A DNA stretch of 45,955 nucleotides from an uncultured Gammaproteobacteria bacterium (GTDB lineage Bacteria > Pseudomonadota > Gammaproteobacteria > Pseudomonadales > Pseudohongiellaceae), in contig CAJXUA010000025.1 in assembly GCA_913060695.1 (NCBI GenBank), forward strand, positions 1 to 45,955, written 5' to 3'. The notes below the pieces were generated by a model. It was not told where the DNA came from. It saw nothing but the letters and a program-made list of their open reading frames with translations, and made no database searches. The position numbers and the translations under genes were made by a program. The first letter of the stretch is position 1; the number at the start of each line of letters is the position of its first letter. This document shows positions 34,145 through 40,289 of the stretch, one piece after another.

Positions 34145-34741
34145 TCAGCCTCCACGAACCACCTCCAGTACAGCTTCTTGTCCACTAGCGTCGAGCAACT
34201 GTTTGAATCTCGTTCTTGCCCTCGAGATTACCTTGTCAAAATGCCTATGGTTTAACGCTAGTTCTGTACAGATGTCCTGTTTATCAATTTCATCGATATA
34301 GTATCGATACAATATTCTCTGATCTCGCTCGCTAGTTAGTTCGGTCAACAAGCGCCTAATTGCCGCAGCAGCACGCTCTTTAGCTAAACTCGCTAATTGA
34401 TCCAAGCCTTGCTCGGCAGCTAGCTCAACTGCATCGCTGTTCGTAAATGTCTGACGCCGCTCTGATTTACGGTTCTCCGCTATACAGAGGTTCACGGCAA
34501 TACTACGCATAAACGCCGCAAGTTTACTGGGCTCCGCGAGGGGTTTCTCCCGTAACCTCTCAATCGTGATACGGAAGGTTTCTTGGCAGAGGTCGCGAGC
34601 TTGGTCCTCATCATTGCCTCTTCTTCTTAGAATAAAAAACACTGTACGGTAATACCGCTCGAGTAAAATTGACTCGGCTTTTCTATCGCCTTGGCTTATA
34701 GCTAAGGCAATCTGCTCAGAATTCTCATATAACGGTTGCAC
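34145..34741 (-). CDS. ECF-type RNA polymerase sigma factor
   Basis: A 198-aa sigma-70-family factor of the extracytoplasmic type. Region 2 (about residues 25-95) includes RDLCQETF and LAAFMRSIAVNLCIAENRKS. Region 4 (about 125-185) contains LTSERDQRILYRYYIDEIDK and a helix-turn-helix (ICTELALNHRHFDKVISRAR). The start is a GTG at 34741, preceded by GGAAG. First gene of a five-gene minus-strand operon: sigma, anti-sigma, peroxidase, unknown, TPR-CHAT. Autoregulation is likely by analogy, but I could not identify a matching promoter upstream. Confidence 0.9.
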   Translation of the reverse strand: MQPLYENSEQIALAISQGDRKAESILLERYYRTVFFILRRRGNDEDQARDLCQETFRITIERLREKPLAEPSKLAAFMRSIAVNLCIAENRKSERRQTFTNSDAVELAAEQGLDQLASLAKERAAAAIRRLLTELTSERDQRILYRYYIDEIDKQDICTELALNHRHFDKVISRARTRFKQLLDASGQEAVLEVVRGG

Positions 34742-35321
34742 GTGCTCGCTTCCATCGGTTATGTATCTTGTTCAAATACTACGATACGTAACCCATATAT
34801 GCTATGCCAAACGCCGTCTCAATCTGCAGCGCATCGCATCAACTTTGGAAATGCTGTAGTAAAGCTGAATGGCCCCCGAGCCATTTCGGCGAAACTTAAA
34901 GCGCCCGTGCCTCGCTAATTCTTCGAGCTCGTGTCTTATACGTGAAAACCGTGTTCCCATGTATTACTGCTATGACGGGAGCAAATGTCTCTCTAGTTTT
35001 AACAATTGAAAGGGGAAAACGAGCAAAGGCTAGAGCTCTACGGACTAGATACCCCCAGGAACAAGCCTTTTTTAAGCAGTGCAAAAAGCATGTTATCTTA
35101 TTGATATTTAAAGCAATTAACACACGCTCGGCGCCTATGGAGCTATCTCTGTAAAACCAGACACTCAGTCAGCATAGCTTAGGGGCTGCGAATCAATTGC
35201 AAACATACATGGATCTCAAAAAACTACCCGGTGAGCTTACGAAGCAACCCAAAGGCAGATATTGTCAGTTACAATATGACCCAAATTTAGTAGTAGATAT
35301 AGAAGTTAAGGGAGCCAGGAA
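34742..35321. other. Divergent intergenic region, no gene supported
   Basis: These 580 bases separate the divergent sigma-factor and PhyH genes. Short open frames at 34896-35123 (minus), 34942-35154 (plus) and 35197-35406 (plus) lack convincing ribosome sites or recognisable products. Promoters for both directions must lie here, but I see no clear -35/-10 pair or ECF-type motif. Confidence 0.5.
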
Positions 35322-36116
35322 ATGCATTTATCCATACCGAAGTTTGAGGTTGCCAGCGGAATTGGCGACGACGATTTCAATACCTTTGCGCGTGATGGCT
35401 ATCTAATTATTAAAAAGCCGTTCGATATGAAGCTTATCGATGAGTTGTCACTGTGGACTCGAGAACGATTTTTCGATTCCGAAGGAAACGTTACATCAGT
35501 AAGGGCCCAAGACGAATGGCGCAGTATGCCAGCGGTCAAAGAGTTGGCATGTAACGAATTTATACTTGCGAAGTTAAAGGAACTCTACGGTCGCAACCCA
35601 ATCCCTTTTCAGACGCTTAACTTCCCAATAGGGACTGTACAAAACACCCATAGCGACACAATACACTTTCATTCATACCCACAACGTTGGATGTGCGGGG
35701 TTTGGGTAGCTCTAGAGGACATTGCTGATGGGAACGGACCTCTACACTACTATCCTGGCAGCCACCGACTACCCGTGTTAACAATGGAAGACGCGGGAGT
35801 TACCCTCGACTATGAGTTCGATGATATTAGAAAAACAAAAGCACAGAAGATATACGAGAAGTATGAGCTTGCCATCAAAGAGCTAATCGAGATCTCTGGC
35901 ATCAAGAAGAAGACGCTTTGCATTGAGAAGGGCGACCTTCTAATTTGGTCCGCGAACTTACTGCACGGCGGAGATCCTCTACGGGAAACTGGCTCCACCA
36001 GATTTAGCCAAGTCACGCATTATTATTTCGAGGGTTGCAAGTACTACACGCCCCTCGCCTCCGACTTCAACCGAAGCGAGATTGTTTATCGCAATAATAT
36101 TAAGGCCATTAAATAG
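35322..36116 (+). CDS. PhyH-family Fe(II)/2-oxoglutarate oxygenase, second copy
   Basis: A 264-aa oxygenase related in layout, but only distantly in sequence, to the one at 18447-19316. The iron ligands are His110 and Asp112 in QNTHSDTIHF and His215 in NLLHGG, with Arg227 as probable 2-oxoglutarate anchor; GPLHYYPGSHRLP (139-151) is the family loop. GGGAG stands seven bases before the ATG. It begins a short plus-strand set with a small membrane protein and a metallo-beta-lactamase-fold protein, divergent from the sigma/CHAT operon. The substrate is unknown. Confidence 0.9.
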   Translation: MHLSIPKFEVASGIGDDDFNTFARDGYLIIKKPFDMKLIDELSLWTRERFFDSEGNVTSVRAQDEWRSMPAVKELACNEFILAKLKELYGRNPIPFQTLNFPIGTVQNTHSDTIHFHSYPQRWMCGVWVALEDIADGNGPLHYYPGSHRLPVLTMEDAGVTLDYEFDDIRKTKAQKIYEKYELAIKELIEISGIKKKTLCIEKGDLLIWSANLLHGGDPLRETGSTRFSQVTHYYFEGCKYYTPLASDFNRSEIVYRNNIKAIK

Positions 36117-36126
36117 GTGGAGTGAA

Positions 36127-36378
36127 GTGAGATTCCCCAAGCGCAAAATCAAGGACCCACTTTCACAAGACGATAGTGTGTCCACTAATGCCAGCCGATG
36201 GATTGCTATTGGTATGTGCCTTGGGATTGTTGTTGGCGCAGCAACTGATAACGTGGGACTTTGGCTAGCGCTTGGGCTGTGTTTTGGTGTCGCGATAAGT
36301 TCTACAATTGATCAGAAAAAGAAAAAAGCATCTGCGAAATCTAATTCTAAAAGAAAAGCCCCTTTTAGTCGAGATTGA
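36127..36378 (+). CDS. Small two-helix membrane protein
   Basis: An 83-aa protein read from the GTG at 36127, which follows AGGTGG by six bases and lies ten bases after the oxygenase stop; the longer frame back to 36082 would overlap that gene. Two short hydrophobic glycine-rich helices (WIAIGMCLGIVVGAA and GLWLALGLCFGVAIS) are separated by a TDNV turn and followed by a very basic tail with runs of Lys. The pattern resembles small bacterial glycine-zipper-type membrane proteins of unknown function. Confidence 0.65.
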   Translation: MRFPKRKIKDPLSQDDSVSTNASRWIAIGMCLGIVVGAATDNVGLWLALGLCFGVAISSTIDQKKKKASAKSNSKRKAPFSRD

Positions 36379-36440
36379 ACGGCAAACCGCGAATAGCTTG
36401 CAATGAACACAAACTAGCTAAATATATTGGAGTAAAATTG

Positions 36441-37382
36441 TTGAAAAAATTAGCCTTATTGCTTTGTTTTATATCCTTGGTTTCATCATGCACTCCTGCC
36501 TCAAGAGCACAAAGCGATACTCATTGGTATGATGCTCTGCCTCGAGCTTCATGGTCAGAATACGACTTAATCGATACCAAACAAAATTGGTTTGAAGTTT
36601 ACCAGCTAAACGAGAACACCTACGCCATTTACGAGCCATATCAGTGGCAAGAAGCAATAAGCTACTTGTTAATAGGGTCTGAAAAGGCAATGTTGGTTGA
36701 TACCTTGCAAGGTATCGGTGACTTAAAATCGGTAGTGGAGCAACTCACTAACTTGCCAGTGATTGTAGTTAACACACACAGCCATTTTGATCACGTGAGT
36801 GGCAACTATCAGTTTGATAACATCTATGGCATGGATAGTAGGTTCACGCTAGATAACGCCAAGGGCCATGACCATTCAGTGAATGCTGGAAATATGACAG
36901 CCGATACTTTTTGGAAAAATGTACCCGAGAATTTCTCCGCTGATACTTACGAAAACAAGCCATATAAGATCAGCAAATACCTTAGTGATGGTGAGATTAT
37001 CGATATTGGTGACCGACCGATAGAGGTCGTTTTTACTCCCGGCCATTCACCAGACAGTCTAGTTCTAATCGATAAAAATAATCGTATGATGATGACCGGC
37101 GACAGTTTCTATCCTGCGCCATTGTATGTTTATTCTGCCACCTCAAGCTTCCGTGACTATGCGAATTCAGTACAAACGATGCTGAAGTATCGGAGTGATG
37201 TAGACTTTCTTCTACCAGGCCACAATGAAACCATGCAGCCAGCGAGCTATTTGGCCAAGCTTCATGCCGCAACATTGGCAGTTCAGGACGGTCGCACCCC
37301 TAGTACTATTGGCGATAGTGGTAATCATACATATCAGTTTGAGGGTTTTAGTCTAATCGTGAAAAAGCCGCTGGATTACTAA
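36441..37382 (+). CDS. Metallo-beta-lactamase-fold lipoprotein
   Basis: A 313-aa MBL-fold hydrolase. The TTG at 36441 is taken as start because GGAG lies eight bases before it and the signal peptide begins there; an upstream in-frame TTG at 36375 gives an unlikely polar extension. The lipobox region LVSSC gives Cys17 as acylation site. The metal motif is H113-S-H115-F-D117-H118, followed by FTPGHSPDSL, the bridging Asp in MTGDSFY, and LPGHNET. It is not closely similar to the MBL protein at 11478-12557, whose central region differs. Last gene of the small plus-strand set starting with PhyH. Confidence 0.82.
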   Translation: MKKLALLLCFISLVSSCTPASRAQSDTHWYDALPRASWSEYDLIDTKQNWFEVYQLNENTYAIYEPYQWQEAISYLLIGSEKAMLVDTLQGIGDLKSVVEQLTNLPVIVVNTHSHFDHVSGNYQFDNIYGMDSRFTLDNAKGHDHSVNAGNMTADTFWKNVPENFSADTYENKPYKISKYLSDGEIIDIGDRPIEVVFTPGHSPDSLVLIDKNNRMMMTGDSFYPAPLYVYSATSSFRDYANSVQTMLKYRSDVDFLLPGHNETMQPASYLAKLHAATLAVQDGRTPSTIGDSGNHTYQFEGFSLIVKKPLDY

Positions 37383-37416
37383 GTAAGCGAATAAATGGGG
37401 TCAGTGTAAAATTTTT

Positions 37417-37442
37417 GATCAAAGGGGTCAGAGTAACTTGAT
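37417..37442. repeat. REP-like half element, third copy
   Basis: A 26-base stretch at 37417-37442 repeats one arm of the palindromes at 27254-27313 and 28002-28061, starting GATCAAAGGGGTCAG. A shorter related piece, GGGGTCAGTGTAA, precedes it at 37397-37409. No opposing arm is present, so this is a solo half or remnant. Confidence 0.75.
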
Positions 37443-37445
37443 GTT

Positions 37446-37640
37446 TGCAGACCTTTCTCTTCGTTCTATCTCTATGCCTCACATTTAGCGGCAGCATGAT
37501 TGACTATTCATTTGGCTAAGCCAATTGAATAGCTCTGCTGGTAGACTTTAGCTGCCCCGTAGAGGTGGTGAGCATACTGGCTTAGCCAGTATGTGAATCA
37601 ATCGGCCAGGCGCACCACACGCAAAAAAGGCCTGCATAAA
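37446..37640. repeat. Hairpin-array unit 1 next to tRNA-Arg
   Basis: First of two related tandem units. In order it holds a TGCAGACC terminator half, a long palindrome (37504-37532; arms CTATTCATTTGGC and its near complement), a second palindrome (37573-37593; CATACTGGC, TTA, GCCAGTATG), a copy of the tRNA 3' end in opposite orientation (from 37605, GGCCAGGCGCACCACACGC), and the terminator-like hairpin GGCCTGCA/TGCAGACC. No open frame is supported. Confidence 0.7.
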
Positions 37641-37825
37641 TGCAGACCTTCTCTTCATTCTATTTCAGAGCCACACATTGGGAAGCACGATTGACTATTA
37701 ATTTGGCCTAGCCAAATTAATAGCCCTTCGGGCAGCCTGCGGCTGTCCCGATTGCGACGCAATCGGTCGAACAGCACGCTGAATCGGCCGGGCGCACCAC
37801 ACGCAAAAAAAAAGGCCTGCATAAA
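37641..37825. repeat. Hairpin-array unit 2 next to tRNA-Arg
   Basis: Second unit, same order as unit 1. The first palindrome is perfect (37695-37723; CTATTAATTTGGC, CTA, complement). Short hairpins follow at GCCCTTCGGGC and CAGCCTGCGGCTG, then a second long palindrome (37748-37766; CCGATTG, CGACG, CAATCGG), then an inverted copy of the tRNA 3' end (37787-37807) and the terminator hairpin. It could encode a structured RNA or be a mobile palindromic element. Confidence 0.7.
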
Positions 37826-37833
37826 TGCAGACC
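37805..37833 (-). terminator. Terminator of tRNA-Arg
   Basis: On the minus strand GGTCTGCA-TTTA-TGCAGGCC (one G-T pair) is followed by nine T. It lies 17 bases past the CCA end of the tRNA. The pairing is complete only when read on the minus strand, which fits its use by the tRNA. Confidence 0.8.
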
Positions 37834-37850
37834 TTTTTTCTCTTTGCGTG

Positions 37851-37927
37851 TGGTGCGCCCGGCACGATTCGAACGTGCGACCCCTTAGTTCGTAGCCAAG
37901 TACTCTATCCAGCTGAGCTACGGGCGC
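37851..37927 (-). tRNA. tRNA-Arg (anticodon ACG)
   Basis: A 77-nt cloverleaf: acceptor arms GCGCCCG and CGGGCGC, D arm with AGCTCAGCTGGATAGAGT, anticodon stem CTTGG/CTAAG around the loop CTACGAA (anticodon ACG), T arm GCACG-TTCGAAT-CGTGC, and an encoded CCA. The A34 would be deaminated to inosine to read CGU, CGC and CGA. Its 3' end faces the AT-rich accessory region to the left. Confidence 0.97.
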
Positions 37928-37941
37928 TTAAAGAGGTGCGT

Positions 37942-37969
37942 ATTATATAGAAATTGACGCCAATGCAAA
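37942..37969 (-). promoter_or_regulatory. Promoter of tRNA-Arg
   Basis: On the minus strand a perfect -10 TATAAT (37947-37942) is preceded, at 16-base spacing, by TTTGCA (37969-37964), a four-of-six match to the -35. A GC-rich stretch (ACGCACC) follows the -10, as in promoters under stringent control. Transcription would begin just before the tRNA. Confidence 0.65.
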
Positions 37970-38095
37970 GGGGTATTTGCAATTGAATTTAGGGTATTTC
38001 TACAATTTTGGGCTTGCATGTTAAGATCAGGGCATTTCCCGGTCTAATCATCGGGGCCATTATTCAAACCTGTAAAGCAGCTAGGTTGTACGCAC

Positions 38096-39115
38096 ATGAA
38101 TAGACATTTTTTACTCTCCTCCCTCCTTATCGCCACGCTGGGCGCGCCTCTTAGTGCTTTGGCGGATCTTGACGCGGGGCTCAAGGCTTTTGAAGAGGAA
38201 GACTACGCTACGGCACTGCGCGAGTTCACGGTCGACGCAGAGCGCGGTGTGGCGCTTGCTCAGTACAATCTCGGGCTGATGTATTACTCCGCTCTGGGTA
38301 CCGATCAGGACTTCGAGAAGGCTATGCAACTGTTTGCGCTGTCTGCCCAGCAGGGTGTTTCTAAGTCCCAATACTATATGGGGGCAATGTACGACAACGG
38401 CCAGGGTACGGCGCAGGACTATAAAGAGGCGTATTACTGGTACGAGATGGCGGCAGAGCAGGATGACCCGGCTGCGCAGTATGCGGTGGGTACCATGAAT
38501 TTCTACGGCCAGGGCAAGGAAGAGGACTACGGCGAGGCGATCTTCTGGTATGGCAAGGCCGCGGTACAGGGCCATCGCGACTCGCAATATAACTTGGGTG
38601 TGATGCATGCCAATGGCTTCGGTACGCCCCCTGATGCGGAGGAAGCCCACAAATGGTTCCTCGCTGCCGGTGAGAATGGTAGTGCGGATGCGCAGTTCAA
38701 TCTGGGCATCATGTATCAAGACGGCGTGGGCGTGGCGCCCGATATTCAGGCTTCGGTGCGCTGGTTCGTGCGCGCGGCACAGAATGGTATCCGTGAGGCT
38801 CAGGCACGTGTCGGCATCGCTTTTGCTTCTGGCAATGGGGTGGAGCGCGACTATGTGCGCGCACGCGAGTGGTTTTCACTAGCGGCAGAGCAAGGGGACG
38901 TGCCTGCGCAGTCCTTCCTAGCCCGCTTGTATCTCGAGGGTTTAGGCATGGAAGAGCAAGACTTAGTGTCGGCCTATATGTGGTACAAGATCGCTAATAA
39001 TAACGGCGATGTAGAGGCTGCCAAGGTTATCGCAACCCTGCGCGGATATATGAAGCCCGACGAGATAAGCGCTGCCGAGCAAAGGGTAGTAGCTTGGACG
39101 AGTGCACGACGATGA
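38096..39115 (+). CDS. Exported Sel1-repeat (SLR) protein 1
   Basis: A 339-aa protein with a signal peptide (MNRHFLLSSLLIATLGAPLS to ALAD, cleavage near residue 23). It is followed by about seven Sel1-like repeats of 36 residues with the pattern A-Q-Y-N-L-G-x-M-Y and a G-x-G-x-x-x-D-x-x-x-A turn, for example VALAQYNLGLMYYSALGTDQ. Such proteins are helical scaffolds for protein contacts in the envelope, and no enzyme domain is present. The stop overlaps the next start (ATGA), so three Sel1 genes are translationally coupled. Confidence 0.92.
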   Translation: MNRHFLLSSLLIATLGAPLSALADLDAGLKAFEEEDYATALREFTVDAERGVALAQYNLGLMYYSALGTDQDFEKAMQLFALSAQQGVSKSQYYMGAMYDNGQGTAQDYKEAYYWYEMAAEQDDPAAQYAVGTMNFYGQGKEEDYGEAIFWYGKAAVQGHRDSQYNLGVMHANGFGTPPDAEEAHKWFLAAGENGSADAQFNLGIMYQDGVGVAPDIQASVRWFVRAAQNGIREAQARVGIAFASGNGVERDYVRAREWFSLAAEQGDVPAQSFLARLYLEGLGMEEQDLVSAYMWYKIANNNGDVEAAKVIATLRGYMKPDEISAAEQRVVAWTSARR

Positions 39116-39717
39116 TCAATATAACGCGCGCACTGCGCCTAATTGCCCTCCTCCTCGTTCTCGTAAGTACTTGTACGCTAGCCCAAGAAGCCCTTAGCGA
39201 GCTCGAGCAACTGCGTAGATCAGCCGAGGCTGGCGATAGTGCAGCGCAGTTCGAGCTTGGCAATCGCTACCTCTATGGCGACGGCGTGGTAGCCGACGAT
39301 TTCGAGGCGGCACGGCTGTTCCGCCAGGCGGCAGAGCAAGACGAGAACAATGCGCAATACAATCTCGGTGTCATGCTGATGCAGGGCAAGGGCGTGATTG
39401 CCGACCTGCCGGAGGCTATCGAGTGGTTTCTCAAGGCGGCAAATCTGGGCGACGCGCCGGCTCAGTTCACCATGGCTACACTCTATGCTAATGGCCAAGG
39501 CGTGCAGCAAGATCCTCTTCTAGCCCATATGTGGTTTACCATAGCCGCCTCTGGCGGACATAAGGCCGCTGCGGCGAATGTCGTGCTATATCAAGAGCTA
39601 ATGAGCGACAGGCAGATCGTCGAGGCGCAGCGTATGGCCACGGCATGGGTAGAAGATTTCAACGAGAAACGCGCAATGGAAGAGAACGCCGCGGCGATAC
39701 GTGCAGGAGCGCAATGA
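39112..39717 (+). CDS. Exported Sel1-repeat protein 2
   Basis: A 201-aa protein starting at the ATG that overlaps the preceding stop. It has a signal peptide (MINITRALRLIALLLVLVST to TLAQ), then about four Sel1 repeats such as AQFELGNRYLYGDGVVADDF and NAQYNLGVMLMQGKGVIADL. A charged helical tail (EDFNEKRAMEENAAAIRAG) closes it. It overlaps the third Sel1 gene by four bases. A structural or scaffolding role is inferred. Confidence 0.9.
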   Translation: MINITRALRLIALLLVLVSTCTLAQEALSELEQLRRSAEAGDSAAQFELGNRYLYGDGVVADDFEAARLFRQAAEQDENNAQYNLGVMLMQGKGVIADLPEAIEWFLKAANLGDAPAQFTMATLYANGQGVQQDPLLAHMWFTIAASGGHKAAAANVVLYQELMSDRQIVEAQRMATAWVEDFNEKRAMEENAAAIRAGAQ

Positions 39718-40289
39718 GCCCTAAACGCCTACTACCCGCCCTGCTCTGCGCCCTTTTGAACACGGCCGTACATGCAGACTACGAGGAAGGAGTCACGGCC
39801 GCGCAGAACGGCGACTATGCTACCGCTCTGCACGAGTTTCAGCTGGCGGCAGACGAGGGGCTAGATCTGGCCCAATATAATCTTGCGATACTGTATTTCA
39901 CTGGCCGCGGAGTCGAGCAAGACTACACCTTGGCTTTGCACTGGACTACAAAGGCCGCCGAACAGGGCCACCTCAACGCGCAGTTCAACCTAGGCGCGCT
40001 TTACTATACCGGCACGGGCACGGCTGTCGATCTCGAGAAGTCTCTTTACTGGTATACAAACGCGGCCGAAGGTCAGCACGGCGAGGCTCAGTACAATTTG
40101 GCGACGATGTATGAGCTTGGGGAAGGCACGCCGATGGACTTAGTGCGTGCGCATTTCTGGGCTAGCGCATCACAGTACAACGAGTTCGGTGATGCGCCTG
40201 CCCTATTGCAAACGCTAGCGGCGAAGATGACGCCGGAACAGCTTAGTGAGGCGCGTGGGGCATTTGCTCGCTGGCGCCTGGACCTGTAA
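39714..40289 (+). CDS. Exported Sel1-repeat protein 3
   Basis: A 191-aa protein from the ATG overlapping the previous stop. The signal peptide MSPKRLLPALLCALLNTAVH ends near HAD. About four Sel1 repeats follow, for example NAQFNLGALYYTGTGTAVDL. The last 47 bases overlap the end of the minus-strand RND pump gene, so the two C-termini are encoded by complementary strands. The repeated AE-type helices are close to those of protein 1, suggesting a local gene duplication. Confidence 0.9.
   Translation: MSPKRLLPALLCALLNTAVHADYEEGVTAAQNGDYATALHEFQLAADEGLDLAQYNLAILYFTGRGVEQDYTLALHWTTKAAEQGHLNAQFNLGALYYTGTGTAVDLEKSLYWYTNAAEGQHGEAQYNLATMYELGEGTPMDLVRAHFWASASQYNEFGDAPALLQTLAAKMTPEQLSEARGAFARWRLDL

Noticed and set aside
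34942-35154. 70-codon plus-strand frame in the gap before PhyH
   Set aside because: No Shine-Dalgarno sequence and no known domain; too little to call a gene.
35197-35406. 69-codon frame overlapping the start of the second PhyH gene
   Set aside because: No convincing ribosome site, runs into the oxygenase gene in another frame, and the product is not recognisable.
37446-37825. CRISPR array or integron attC sites
   Set aside because: Only two diverged units of about 190 bp, no short regular repeats with unique spacers, no cas or integrase gene, and no attC core sequences.
38111-38719. 202-codon minus-strand frame within Sel1 protein 1
   Set aside because: Arises from the regular repeats of the true gene on the plus strand.
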